DNA of 64,000 nt, taken from contig CAMPDV010000368.1 in assembly GCA_946699065.1 (NCBI GenBank), positions 62,001 to 126,000 on the forward strand, given 5' to 3'. Below the pieces are notes generated by a model. It was not told where the DNA came from, searched no databases, and saw only the letters and a program-made list of their open reading frames with translations. Position numbers and translations under genes: made by a program. The DNA is from Loxodes magnus (lineage: Eukaryota > Ciliophora > Karyorelictea > Loxodida > Loxodidae). Shown in pieces: positions 1 through 12,699 of the stretch; positions within the stretch are counted from its first letter, which is position 1; each line of letters starts with the position of its first letter.

Positions 1-1290
1 AATGTCCAGTTAAAGTTCTATCTAAAACATTAATGAATTACCTTGAACTTAATCGTAAGCTATTTTGTTTACCAGTTTTTAGAAGCATAAGTTGGGCAGA
101 ATTTCATATTTAAATAAAAGTAGCGGAATTTTTCCAAAAGAATGGCTTCGCTTTCTTAAAAGTTTTCGTAGAAAAATACTTTTAGTAAATTGTGTTTATT
201 TTTTCTCCATTTTTAACATTTAACTCACTTTAATAATTTCAAAATTAAAGAAGCCCATCTTAAGAAAATATCTTTCCTGACTTAATTTCAAAACAATTAA
301 ATGATTAAATTATTTGCTTATTAAGATACTTATAAATACTCTATTATTAATAAAACAATTTAAAAATTCTACTTTTTTTACCTTAAATCCAAGCAAATCT
401 AAAATAGTTTTTAAACGGTCCATTAAGCAAGGCTTTTACAATTTTAATCATTTTATATCCTTTTACATTTAAATAAAAAGATAAATGATTATATCAAAAG
501 TTTTATAACGAAGAATTTATATCCTTATTATAATAACTTTGCTATGCATTTATTATTGATAATTTATTTGTCTTTTAATCAAAAATTTTCTTAATGATAA
601 CTTATTTATTTCTTTATAAACCCTTTTAACTGATAAATAGAATGTAATAAAACATTACATTTGTTTTAAAAAATACTGTTATTAATTATTCTTTTTCCCT
701 TAAAACTAATCAAACAAATTAATTCTTTAACTTTTACTATTTAGGAGGTAAAAATAATATATATAGAGCATCAGATTATTTTAAACCAAAGTATTTTACT
801 TTCGAACTTATAAGATAAAATAATCTAATTATCCCTTTTCTTACTACCATTTCCTTATCTTTTTTTACTTATAAAGGTCCCTCATAAAATACTTAACTTT
901 TATTTAATGCTTATTTTAATCTAAATGGTTATAGAAGTTTAATAAATATAAAAAAGTTGCAGAAAGTAAATATTTAAACTAACTAGAAAGGAAGTGTTTA
1001 CACTATCGCCAATTTTAGTTTTCAATTTTTAAATTGTAATATTTTATTTTTCAAATAAGCTTTAGTATGTTTAATTAAGTCTATTGAAGTATTTCAAATA
1101 ATTATTTATAAATTTATAGTCCAATTGTGAACTTTTAACTAACTGGAGATGAAAAAATATCTTGTATAATTGAAAAAAGTAAGCAAATAAGCAAACGAAA
1201 TAATTAATGTCATACTAGGCTTTTATTATCTAAAGTAAGAAAAAATTACCTGGTTATAGTTCAGCCTAATGTTAATCAATAGAAGCATTT
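1..1290. other. AT-rich stretch, nothing supported
   Basis: I see no motif, repeat or RNA signal here. It is A+T-rich with short homopolymer runs. A reading frame alone is no evidence in this code, since nearly every frame is open. Confidence 0.5.
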
Positions 1291-1559
1291 GCCTTTATGA
1301 AAAATATTGTTATTTAAACTCACTACATAGTTACTTTTAATTTAATTAGAAACATTTCCTATGAAATCATAGAAAACTACTTACTTCAACCATTTATAAA
1401 CTCATAAACCTTTCATTATAATATTTCTAAACATTGTGTCAGATCATTAAATTTGACAAGGTTTTAAATCTATAGCTCCATAAACTCAAATTTAAGAATT
1501 AAGTTTAACACATTTAGCATGAATTTTAGTTATATAACCCAAATGCATCAAAAAATGAG

Positions 1560-2219
1560 TAAATATCCTAAATTTCACATTAATTAAATAAAATAATATA
1601 TTTGCTAACTTACTTTCATATAATTATCGTAAATCATTTTCGAAATCAGGGTTAGAAAATAAAGTGCATATTAGCTTCTTCCTGTATAGAAATTACTCCT
1701 AAATCTTAGAAGATCTAATTGTGTTTATAGTTCCAATAATATACTGCTTAGTAAGTACATAAGCATGCTATCTAAATAAGAAGCTACATTAATTTAGATT
1801 ACATATTGAGCTTTAGCTTCGAGAAACATATTTAGCATATAGAGCTCACAAAATGAATTAAAAATCCTCAGACTGCTAAACCTAAATTTAAATCACTATG
1901 TTAATACAATTTTTTCATAACTGTGAATTCTCATCATGATCCGTAATAACTATCTTCCGAAGTTAAAAATCAGAAATTTGTACTGCTTTTGAATCCTTTT
2001 CCTTCACTTACAGCAATTTCTGAACCTTCAAATTCATATATTATGGGCATAAGCTTTGGAAGATAAGATGTATTATAATGACCTTTTAAAAAAATAAACA
2101 GCTGGATCTATAGGAACATAATGCATTTAAGCAACAACTTCTCCTGAGTCAGGTTTAGAAAGTTAAATATCTGTTTTTAATTCAAATTTTCTATTTTTAA
2201 TTATAATTAAAACTTCCAT
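1560..2219 (-). pseudogene. relic of an unrecognised protein gene (repeat A, copy 1)
   Basis: I do not recognise the family. Read with TAA/TAG as Gln and TGA as Trp, a minus-strand frame starts at an ATG (complement of 2217-2219) and runs through segments such as LSKPDSGEVVAQMHYVPIDP. After a one-base shift at a homopolymer near 2084-2093 it continues with KLMPIIYEFEGSEIAVSEG and then GSWWEFTVM, where both tryptophans are TGA (complement of 1931-1936). Downstream residues become hydrophobic, as in a membrane protein, but the C-terminal limit is undefined. The second copy near 5.1 kb aligns weakly at protein level (LSKP, then K-L and F-E positions) and much better at DNA level upstream of the ATG. 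The homopolymer shift and the degraded second copy suggest a mobile or duplicated sequence in decay. A real gene with a sequencing or assembly indel is the alternative. Confidence 0.35.
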
Positions 2220-2430
2220 GATTATCCTTTTTAGCTTTTTAAGATTAGTGAGTTTTTAATTTAAATTAAATTTCTTTTTATTTTAAACTATAAAGATATT
2301 AGATTAGCTACAATTAATATTTAATACATTATTCTAGATCACTTTCTCTTTTTTATAGCATACTAATATTTATTATTATTACTATTGATGCTACTTTTGG
2401 AGTTATCATTTAAAATTAATAACATATTTA
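2040..2430 (-). repeat. dispersed repeat A, copy 1
   Basis: This segment is repeated in the same orientation near 5120-5490. Shared blocks, read on the plus strand, include ATCCTTTTTAGCTTTTTA, TTAATTTAAATTAAA, AGATATTAGATTAG, ATCACTTTCTCTT and GGAGTTATCATTTAAAATTA (GGAATTATC in the other copy). By eye the two are roughly three quarters identical or better over about 250 bases, with small indels. The more conserved half lies upstream of the putative minus-strand ATG, so it may be promoter or 5' leader, or an N-terminal part I cannot phase. Confidence 0.7.
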
Positions 2431-4030
2431 TGATTTAACTTAATGCTTATAGCAGTTACTGCTTTCGTTTTTATTCTATACTCATTTAAAAAAAATCTAG
2501 TTCCCACTATTAATACTCTCTTACTTAAAAAGCGCTGCTTTCTACTAAGAAAATTATAAGCTTTTAAGAAAGAAAACATTTTTAGTATCTTCAATTATTA
2601 TTTTCAGAATTAATAGAAATCGTAATCTTAGCATCATTATATATCTTTGTAATAAGTGCGAGATAGTATAAGTATTAGATAAGCTTATAACAAATGCTTA
2701 TAGCTAATGTACCAGATTACTATTTACTCTTAATACATTTTATTTAATTAAACTACTATTATTCTATATCTTATTGCTTCTAGTCAGCATTTCATCATAT
2801 TTTGCATTATACCAAATCATAAACTATTAATATTATACATTACTTAAGATTAAAGTATAAAATGAAGAGTTAGATAACCATAGAATTATTTGACTCTGAG
2901 GCTTTAAAAAGAGCTAGGTTTTTAGATTATTTATAATTTTCCTAAATCTAATTATGATATATTTATATATCCCTTTCTATTAATTTCCTTTTTGCTTATT
3001 CTTATAAACTTTCATTTAGAAAACTGGTAAACAAGGAACACTTTTAAAAATAATAAAGTCTTACATTATCTTAATTTTGAATATTTCTTAGTATGAGAGT
3101 ATATTAAATTTAAAGTAATGAGGATCCTAGTTCTAAAAATAAAGCATTTAGTTAATTATATGGACTATAGTAAAGATTAATGCTCTTTTATATATAATGA
3201 TAAGAATAAAGAGAAGCTAATTTAAAGCTACAATAGAATTAAGTACTCACATATCTAAAAGCCTTTATTTAGCTTACATTAAAGTGATGATAGATTATAG
3301 CCTCCTTTACTAGCTTATTTAGTAATATTTTCAAAAAATCTGAAGAGAAAAATTCTTTTTGACTTTAACTGTTCTTGCGAATATTCTAGGCTACGTTCGC
3401 TAGCTATTAATATAGTAACCTTATATGCTCTGCCTTATTTTAAAAAAATGAATTTGATGCAAAGAGTAAAAAGCATTAATAGCAGCAAAAGTTAAATCAC
3501 ATAAAAAAGCTAACTAAAGTGAATAATTTAATTTTAGTAGAGAAAATTGCGAAACTAAACTCCAATTATTAAATAATTAGATCAATTAAGAGAAAAAAAG
3601 AATGCTGAACGATAAAAAATGCCCATTAAACTTCGTACAGTAGTAATTATAAGTACACAAGAGATGATTATATTTCAAATGAGCAAACATATCATAAATT
3701 TTTTAAGTAAAGCTAGATAAAATCTAATTATGATTGCGACATACAAAAAATATTTACAAAAGTAGAAATTATTAATTATTAAAATTTATTTATGGAATCT
3801 CTAGTTCTAGATTAGGTTATTTTGCTTTTCGTAAACATTCGAAATTTATTAATTTAAATCATTATAACTATTAAACTATTCAATACAAATTCTGTATTAT
3901 TTAGGACCAGCAATATAATTAGGATCTTTTAATAGCAAAACTATAGCTACTTATCACTTAGTTATGCCTAATTTATTTATTAAGTACAAATTCTTTATTT
4001 TAATGAGTATCTAAAGTATTATTATCTATT
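2431..4030. other. AT-rich stretch, nothing supported
   Basis: No recognisable domain or RNA. It lies between repeat A copy 1 and the first SINE-like element. Confidence 0.5.
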
Positions 4031-4546
4031 TTTTAAAACCGCCATAGTTGTTCGAAGGTGAGTAACAAGGTCATCTTCATCAGAGGTTTGGGAAGTTAAA
4101 TACCCATAATCGACTTGATGTCTTCCTCTGCTTTGGTTTGGCCTCGAGACATAAGATTCTTAGACCTTCGTTGGCTTGACTTGGATTCGTTTATTTTTAA
4201 TACTGGAACGAAAAAGAAATAATATTGCGAGCTTCATCAGAGGTGGGGAGTTTAAGTACCCATAATTGACACATGTCGTCCTCTGCTTTGGTGATGCAAT
4301 GAGACACAATCCTGCCATGTCCTTGGACCTCCAGCAAGTATTAAAGATTACGAGTATTCTAAAATTATATCAGTATTGAATATTTTTATCAGTACTAAAT
4401 AATTATACCAGTATTGAACAAGGTTTATCAGTATCTGATAATTTTATCAGTAACAAACATTCTTGTCAGTATGAAATTTTTTTTTAAAGAGCTGCGCACC
4501 AATGAGAGTGCTACACGCTCTATAATCAAATTTATTTATTTATCTA
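4031..4546 (+). mobile_element. SINE-like element with structured modules, copy 1
   Basis: This copy is nearly identical to 26408-26922. Both start abruptly at TTTTAAAACCGCCATAG and end with a hairpin and a short (TTTA)n tail, while their flanks are unrelated, so this is a dispersed element of about 515 bases with no obvious protein. It is richer in GC than its surroundings. Two tandem modules start with CTTCATCAGAGG and end with CCTCTGCTTTGG. Each can fold with an outer stem CAGAGG/CCTCTG enclosing two small hairpins, GGG..CCC and GAC..GTC. A 19-base tandem repeat follows. The 3' end has the terminal hairpin AGAGTG-CTACA-CGCTCT, then ATAATC and the tail. An oligo(TTTA) tail and variable flanks are typical of short elements mobilised by a LINE. 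The master LINE and the promoter type are not known. Confidence 0.75.
4367..4478 (+). repeat. 19-base tandem repeat inside SINE-like copy 1
   Basis: About six degenerate units of roughly 19 bases, each centred on (A/G)TCAGTA followed by an A/T-rich spacer. The same array sits at the same place in the second full copy (26747-26857), so it belongs to the element. Confidence 0.7.
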
Positions 4547-5119
4547 TTCTTTTCTTCTTCGTATAATTATATTCTTTTTTATATATATTAATCAGCCTCT
4601 TTATCTATACAATTATAGTTGATTAGCAATTATTTAAAATTAAGTCTAGATATATATTAATTATAATTTTAGATCTTTTTCATTTAAATATGATAAAAGT
4701 TGTGAGCATTTTTATTAAAATGTTTTACCATATTTCATATAGTTAATAAAAATTGTTTCGCAACTTCCATCTCGATTATCTTGATTCAATTTTTTTAGTC
4801 ATTTCTTCTTCGCTTGCTCACTAACCAAATTGTTCCAATAACTTTTCCACTTGTTTGTCTTTTTGCTCTAAAATTTAAATTCTTCTTCGAAGCAACTTTG
4901 AATGAAAGTATTTAATTCTAAAGTAAATTTATTAAAGTTATCTTCGATTAGGAAAGTTAAGATTAATGTAATTTGGATTGTAAGTTATAAGTTTAAGTAA
5001 ATCGTAATTCCTGAAATCTTTAAATACTTCTATTAAATCTTGCATAGCTTCGCATTAAGAAATATATTAATAGGTATTTATTCTCTGCAAATGCAAATTT
5101 CAAAACAAGGTTGTGAAAG
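4547..5119. other. AT-rich stretch, nothing supported
   Basis: No signal found. It separates the first SINE-like element from repeat A copy 2. Confidence 0.45.
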
Positions 5120-5490
5120 TAGAAGTTTAGTTTTTTGAAGATAAGCTGTATTGTTTAAAAAAAAGGATGGATTTATAGGTATATAATATACTTAAATATT
5201 AGCTCTATTGACTAAGGCTTTGAAAGTTAAGCATCTTTCCCTCATTAAGTTTAACTATTTTGATTTATAAATAAAAGTTTTGTATTTTATCCTTTTTAGC
5301 TTTTTAGTTTATTGAGCTATTAATTTAAATTAAACTTCTCTTAATTTCAAATTTACTAAGATATTAGATTAGTTATAATTAATACCTATTACATCTTATT
5401 AAATCACTTTCTCTTTATAGCAAACTAATATTTGCTATATTGACTATTTATTTTATTTTTGGAATTATCATTTAAAATTAATAAATAAGT
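5120..5490 (-). repeat. dispersed repeat A, copy 2 (degraded)
   Basis: Direct-orientation partner of 2040-2430. The minus strand still carries LSKPQSIEL, matching LSKPDSGEV of copy 1, but lacks an ATG at the equivalent place and loses similarity quickly afterwards. It is therefore a decayed copy. A short palindrome, GGTGGTCCACC (5493-5503), follows immediately at its upstream end. Confidence 0.65.
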
Positions 5491-5503
5491 TAGGTGGTCC
5501 ACC

Positions 5504-7059
5504 ATTATTTGGTTCACAGCAAAAAAGCAAGAAACAATTTTTTATTGCTAATATAGGTTAGAAATGTCTCTAGCTTCATCTGATCACTTTGGTTTTCTTG
5601 TGCTGCTTCCAGTTCTCTTCTACTATTTCTAAAACCAATTAATTTGAAAGGTTTGAATCAATTCCTTCTAAAAAATACTCTAATAAATTATTAATTAATC
5701 CACTCTTAATCTATTTAATTAGGCTATATTATTCTTTTAGCTTATTGTTCATACTATACATTTCTTAATATTTTATAGCTTATCAACAATTGTTTATATT
5801 ATACATTATAAAAGCTAAAAATATAAATTTCTATTCTTAAACTAAAAGAGTTTTTTGACGTTTTTAATTGCGAGAATAGCTTCCTTCAATTATAGATGTT
5901 AGTAAATCTTTTTAATGCTTTTTAAGTATAATATTGATTTCCTCGATTTTAATTACTCTTGCTTAGTCTCATCTTTTATTTCCTCCTTTTCTTGCTTTTT
6001 ACATTTCTAATAAATTCTGTCTTCTTGATATAAACTTATTGTGGAATATTTTTATTTATAAATCTAAATATTCAAATAAGACTTCTTAAGTCATAATTCG
6101 AAATCCTTTACGATGTTCAATCCCTTATATTAGAAAAGTATATACATTTAAAAATGTGATTGAATGTATCATACTCAAAACAAATACAATAGGGATTATC
6201 AATGGGATAATGACGATCTTAAAGATCTTTTCGAAAATTATAGGATTGAGCTCGAAGTTTAATATACACTGATAATTGTTGTCTAAATTATTTGTTCAAC
6301 TTATTGTAAGTAATTACTGGAAATTAGTTAAGATTACTAAACTGCTCATTATATTTTAGGTACTTTAATTCTCTTAACTTTGAGTAGCTATATTATAGTA
6401 TCAATGTTGCATTTATCTCTTATATATTTGTAAAGGTTTTAATATTGGTTTTATTCTATGAATTCTGCAGATCGATATTATTAAGGTATGATAATGGCTA
6501 CACTTAATCATAGCATTGAAATACCTTTTTTTCCAGATATTAATGAAAAGAGAGCCTATTGTTGATCTTGAAAATTAAATGCTTTCTTATTTCATTTTAT
6601 AGTAGCATCTGAAGATCTTTATAGCCATAATGTGCTTAGCAGGTAATTAATTCAGGTCTATAGCATCACTCATTAAATATAGAAGTTGCTACTTAAAAAG
6701 CTTTTCTTGAAATCAAACTCATTCTTAACTCAATTCTGTTCAGAACTCCAGTTAATCCTTTTTAAATTCTTCTTGGTGCAAAGTCTCCTCGATATTTATT
6801 TTAGGTTATGTAAAAGTTTTCACATGTAAAGGAGTTACATTCTTATATATCATCAGTTAAAAATAGCTTTCCTTTATTGTATTTATATACTTTATAGAAA
6901 CTTCTTTTCAATGGAGAATCAAATTCTTCTTCTAATGTAGAATAACTCCTAAATATGGAACTTTTCCTTTTTAAGTAATTGGTTACTTTCTAATAATGAA
7001 TTTAAGTATTATTATTTCTAATATTCTTTAGAATTCAGAAGTGTTCGATTTATTTACAT
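5504..7059 (-). other. probable 3' part of the neighbouring LINE pseudogene
   Basis: This stretch lies where the C-terminal part of the minus-strand LINE should be. I find no diagnostic motif in it beyond a weak, frame-shifted LAEDRQIIL at about 7.1 kb, where the YADD box would be expected. Its 3' terminus is not visible. Confidence 0.3.
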
Positions 7060-9560
7060 TGATCTTTAAGTGAATTTATGCAAAAACTTTACTTGCGTCA
7101 ATTTTTTATTTCTACATCTGCTTTGCAGATTTGGAAAGAAGAATAAAATTATCTGTCTATCCTCTGCAAGCTAAACTATCACTCAAATCCTGGCATTTGA
7201 ATCCCAATATGGTATTTTAACTTCTAAATATTTAATTACAATGCCATAATTCAATAATGCTAAAATTGATCGGTGCGAGCTTCCTTACAAACTTCATTGT
7301 TGATTATAATGTTCTAGTGCTTTTTCCATCTGTAGTAAATGAAGAACTTAGGCTTAGTATAACGATTCTATTGCTTTTATTATTGCAAGCGGCAATTTAA
7401 TTCTCTTAAGTTAATCAAACAAAAGTCTTCTTTCTATTGAGTCAAACATTTTTCGAAATCTATCAGTTTTACTATCATTTTAGTCTTACCTTTAGCATGT
7501 TTCTGATACTTATCAATAATTTGTTATATTATTCAGATCTATTAAGTTTTTTATCTGTTTTTCATGAATCCCATTTATGAAGGGTGAATCAAATTTCTCT
7601 AATAAATCAGATTGTATAGTCTTTTTGTTAAAGCTTTATCATATAGTTTTAGAATAGCATTAATAAGAGAAATTGATTATCAGCTTCTCCAATTATTTTT
7701 ATTTCCTTTTTTAAATATACGAATTATTATCGAAGTGTTTAATTCCTAAGGGATTCTTCCAAGTCTTAACATATTATTCAGAAAATTAATAGCAGATATT
7801 ATCTACTATATTTGAGAATTTCACCTTTTATTTCTTCGAGATCATCTGTTTTTTCATTCTGAATTTCTTTTATAATTTCTTATATTTCTTCTATGTGAAA
7901 GATCAAATCCTTATAATATGAGAGTGTATAGTCTTTAATTTCTTAAATTCTATCGTATATTTTATCTATTTTTTAATTACTAAAATTTATCTATTAATGA
8001 GTTAGACTAGAATGCTTGTTAAAAACGCAATTTTCCCATGGATCAATGAATTTATTTTGATTTCTTAATTAAAGTTCATTTAATTTCTCTTCATAGGATT
8101 TAGAATTTCCTTAGCTTGTGAAAAAATTTCTATTAGCATCTCCATTTAGAAGTGAAAATTTATTTTTTGCTTTATTTTTTTAGTTTTCACAGATTATGTT
8201 TGAAGTCTTTCCAAAGTTGTCTTGCTATCTCATGAAGATTAATAACTTGTTAGCTTATTCTTCTAAATTTAATGCAAGCTTCCTTATATTCTGAATCTGC
8301 TCTTTTAGCCTCTATATGTTTCTTAGTATATCTCGAGGAAATTTGTTATCATTTGAATCTGGAATAAACGATTCCGATGTTAAATCAATATTGTTTTAGA
8401 TGCTATTTTGATACTTTCATATTAATCTTCAAGATTATCTTAATCTATATAAAAGAATTCTAGATAAGTTTGTAGGAAGACTCTTAATTTTTTGACTATT
8501 TGTTGCGTCTTATAACCTTTTTATTTTATATTTCCATTGAATTATCTTTACCCAATAGATTATAGAATTATAATAAAGTTAACAGTGATTGGAATATGAT
8601 CAGAAAATAAACCATTATTTTGAGTAGTGAAATGTGTAAACTGTTTAACGTTCAAATAGTAGCTTATAATGATGCAATTATTACAATATATTTTTCCTGT
8701 TTTACTTTGTATAAATGTACTAATGTTACTATCATTCACTATCTCAAGATCATTTTATAATAAAAAACTAAGATTATAGAGCACATAGCACTACGATAGC
8801 ACAGCTCTTTAATTAAAGTCTTTTAAAGTTTAAAAGCGTATTACGATACATTCTTCCCTGTGCTAGCATCCCTTGGAAATTCTTTTCTTCTATAGGGCCA
8901 GTGTCGGAGTGCTTCCCTAAGGAGACTTAATCTCAGGCATCGTTCAACATATTGTTACTTGATGCCTCGGTTTTGATATACTTGGCTCCAGCTAAGATTC
9001 TTGTTCATGTCTTCACACAGAGTACTTCCTAGTTATTGAGTTTCTTTCAATCATAGTGATAAGATTTCTCCTCTCTATTTAAAATAAATTATAATACAAA
9101 TTCTAATAACTATAGGCATTATAATATTTTCAGAATTGTCCTCAAAACCTTATAAAAGAGCGTTAAAGTCTACCATCAATATTTATGTATTATCATTATA
9201 TTAATTCAGTAATATAATTGGTTGCTCATTGGCTTATTACGTCTTAACTTTTCCCGTTATTAGGCATGTAACAAGACGTGATTAAAATATAGTTCAGTTT
9301 AATTTTAACGAATCGATTTATTACTTTTTCAACTTATGTATGCATTCTGTAATATTAAATTCTTCTCCTACTAATAGATATACACTTTCTTCCCTTTCCT
9401 GAATTCTTAATTAATGTTTTAAATCCATTAATCTATATCGGAGTAAATTCTTCTTTTTAAGATATAAATTTGATTATAATAATTTTAATTGTACTCAACT
9501 TCCCTAATTCTTATAAATCTATCCCTATACTTTTGCATGCAAGATAATTTTAATTATTTG
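7060..9560 (-). pseudogene. non-LTR retrotransposon ORF2 (endonuclease-reverse transcriptase), decayed
   Basis: LINE ORF2 protein: an APE-type endonuclease nicks the target and a reverse transcriptase copies the element RNA there. On the minus strand, from high to low coordinates, I read LITSCYMPNNGK, then ILMVDFNALL (the endonuclease GDFN box, with V for G, complement of about 9150-9180), a SINE-like insertion, then NDLEIVNDSNIST and SDHIPI (the endonuclease SDH box, about 8.6 kb). KFSLLNGDANRNFF follows in another phase, then LRLGRIPQELNTS and IRIFKKGN, and the RT core (7700-7441): ISLINAILKLYDKALTKRLY, QMGFMKNR and VKLIDFEK. The catalytic FD lies one base out of phase (SIERRLLFDQL follows), so a one-base deletion breaks the enzyme. 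The YADD box is degenerate. TGA occurs at Trp-compatible positions (for example QQIWIIQQ). Several frameshifts plus the insertion make it a dead copy. Its source family resembles the germline LINEs known from ciliates. Confidence 0.85.
8765..9065 (-). mobile_element. SINE-like element inserted in the LINE endonuclease
   Basis: Read on the minus strand, this GC-richer segment ends with AAAGAGCTGTGCTATCGTAG and TGCTCTATAATC, the same terminal hairpin and ATAATC that close the elements near 4.5, 26.9 and 27.4 kb. Upstream it carries its own strong stem, AGGCATC..GATGCCT, enclosing AACAATATGTT. Endonuclease sequence resumes at once on both sides (DFNALL before, NDLEIVND after), which fixes the insertion point. 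Its body differs from the copies with tandem modules, so it is a different subfamily sharing the 3' end. I could not find a clear target-site duplication. Confidence 0.65.
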
Positions 9561-9720
9561 AATGGACATATTGAATGATTCTATTGCTTCTTCTTACTTT
9601 ACTATATTAAATGAAGCATTTCCTTTATGGTAATGTGGTTTGTCATCTTTAGGATTTATTTGAATAGACATGTTATAAGACTCTATAGTTTCCTCAAACA
9701 TTCCCGAATCATGTTGTGCA

Positions 9721-12650
9721 TTTGCCTTTTTTTAAGTATTGGTTATAATTTCCCATTTTGTTAATAAATTTTACAATCAATAGAGTGTTAATAAGGAAAT
9801 CAATCTGATAGAAGGTTAAATAATTGTAAGGTCTATTTAAATAAATAGTTCTGTTGATATAGAGTAATGAAGTGTAACTTATAGTGCTAAATAGCTTTAT
9901 TCTATTTCACCTCACTACTTCTTTATTACGCAAAATTTAGACTCTAGATAGTTATACTATTAAGAGAGTATAATACTTAGTAAATCATATTAAGAGGATA
10001 TATTAGATAACATTAGAGCTTCAAGTATAAGATAAAGTGATAAAGAAATAGCTTAGCTTAATAAAGGATTCTATTTAAATAGAACTAATAGAACTAAAGT
10101 TAAACTATTTGTTATATACTTATGTTAGTATCCTTTCTTAATAATTGTCAGGCTTTGTTTATTTTCTTTTTAATACTCTATTTTTAATATTGAGATTACC
10201 TTATAGATAGCTTTATATTATATCTTTGAAGCTGCTTTTTAATGGAAGTTCTTATTTTATAGTGTGACTATATAAGTTATAGTTTCTTTATTTTAGATGT
10301 ATTTGTCTTTTCTTATTACTTGTAAATCTATTTTAGAGACTAAATCCAATTTTTTTCTTTATAAATCCTTCAGTCAGCTATTCTATTACCCAAATTAATC
10401 TATCTTCAAGAGTAAGTATTTTCATTAATAATTTCCTCTTTCTTAAAATTGTTAAAGCATTTACTATAAAATCAAACAATACAATGTTCTCCACACATCA
10501 TCATATATTACAATCTACATCCTATATTTTAGCTGCTCTTCAATACTAGAATTTTCAATAGAACGCTGATATAATTAAGCTAAACCATCACATTTTAAAT
10601 ATTTTCTTGCTATTAGATAGTAAATATTAATTCAAAGCTAGCAATATGACTATTTCCTTGTTCTAGCTAGTTACCATTTAAGTAATACCTATTATAATAA
10701 GCATAATTAACTTACATACTAGTAACTAATCTAAGCTTAGCTATTTAATTACTTTATTAGTCTATTTGAGTATCCAACCACATTAATACCTTTCTTATTA
10801 CTTTATTTCAAATAACTGTTACTATTAACTAATTTATTGCCTTTATTATCTACATTACTAAGAATATCCTTATATCTTATCTCTTATATACTGAGCAGCT
10901 TAAGTAACTAATAAGCATATACCATAAGCTAAGAGGTAGTTTAGCCTTGCTAATTAAACTGTATATAAGCCTAGTTGTTGTAAGAAGCATGACTAATGAC
11001 TAAATAAGAGTTATTTTTACTTAGGAAAGAATAAGTAAAAAATACCTCAACTACTAAGCAAGTTAAATGCCTCTACTTACTTAACCTATACACATCTAAT
11101 ACCTTATTATTATAACTCTATAAGGTCTAATAATCCTTCTAAGTAACTGTATTATTAGTTTTCTAGGTATAACATTCTTTTATCCTTAAAGTGTAGGTTA
11201 TAGAAATGAAATTAAGCATACTATATAATAATTAAATAATATATTACCAAATATCAAAAAAGAGACTTTATGATTTATTTGTAAGGATGGAAATATAATA
11301 GGAATTAGCTATAATATTTGCAATAAGAAAAATCCATTTTGCTGTTATACTCTGTAAGACCAGAAGAATTTCAAAACTGTTATGTATCGAACCTGAATGT
11401 AATAACACTCTAACTACTAACTTAATTTAAGTATCTTCGCTAGCTATAAATAGATTCCTTCTAAGCTATAGAATCATAGTATTCTTAAAATATACCTTAA
11501 GTGTATAAGAAAGCTATGAATATATGAATATTCAGATTTAATAGCCTTTTTTATATGATTGTATATGATGAGATAAGAAGGACCAGAAGCATCAAAATTA
11601 AATCCTTTGAAGTTGATACCAAGTATTTTAGAAGTAAAAAAGATTCCCTACTGAAGGGGTTCTTATATAAGATTATTCTTAAGGAGTTTAAACTTTTACA
11701 TAACTTGAAATTTTCCTCATTAAAAAGATCTTAAATTAACTGTTTAACTTTGTACAAAAAGGGTGTTAACTCAAAAATCTCGAAGTATCATAAATATATA
11801 ATAGAAGCAAAGACCTACTTAGATTAATAATAATTTTTAGTATAATACTTCCAGATTGCATAAACTGAATAGACTAATAGATTTAAGAACTTATCAAATT
11901 ACGAAGAATTTGAATCAATTAGAAGAGGAATATTAAATAAGCTATTACAGTAACTTAATAAAGAGATAGATTTATTAAATAAATAATAGAATAGATTGAA
12001 AGAATTGATACTAAAGTAAAAATTATGAAGCTGAAATATTAGAAAAACAAGTTCTTTTAAGGTATATATTTGGCATGTTTTTCTTTATATTGAGAACCTT
12101 CTAAATACCAGAAACCCTTGTTATAACAGAAGTCAGTTTTCTACAACCAGATATATATACATAATTTCTAAAACTATAATTATAGGAACTAAATAAGTGA
12201 TAATATATAAATAGAATTTCATCCCTTAATTTAAATAATTGGTTTGCGAAAGTAACTATATAATTAGATCTCTTTCGATATTATAGAGTAGCAATAAAAT
12301 AGACTTCAGATTATAAAAAATTCCAGAAATCGATATATATTATAAAAATGCCTTCATAAGAGGAAATAATACAACTCAAGATGAGTTAATTTCTCACCTT
12401 TAAGTAATTTTTGAATGATCGTTCATATTATATGTTGAGCATTTTATCAAGCTTGGTAAAACATCCTTACACCACATTTTGGCTGATTTTCATCCTTGTT
12501 AAATCTTAATTACTCTGCTTATTTTTTTTATGCTTATACTTATACAAAAATCGTTCCTCAATTTCTCTTATATCTCTAAACTTAAAAATCTCGGCTTTTC
12601 TCTTAACTGATACTCTCTTTTTAAGCTTGTTAAATCGTAATTTTAAAAAG
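9721..12650. other. AT-rich stretch, nothing supported
   Basis: No domain, array or RNA gene is visible. A GGTTCGA-like box on the minus strand near 11.38 kb has no tRNA arms around it. Confidence 0.45.
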
Positions 12651-12699
12651 CTTAAGGTCTTAATAACTCTAAGTTCTTCAAAGGGTAAAAGTATTTAAT

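Noticed and set aside
4090-4115. Similarity of GGGAAGTTAAATACCC to the 5S rRNA box GAAGTTAAGC
   Set aside because: Only about ten bases match and the rest of 5S rRNA is absent; the segment is better explained as a hairpin of the SINE-like module.
11360-11400. GGTTCGA-like B box on the minus strand
   Set aside because: The flanking bases do not form a T stem and no A box lies at a suitable distance.
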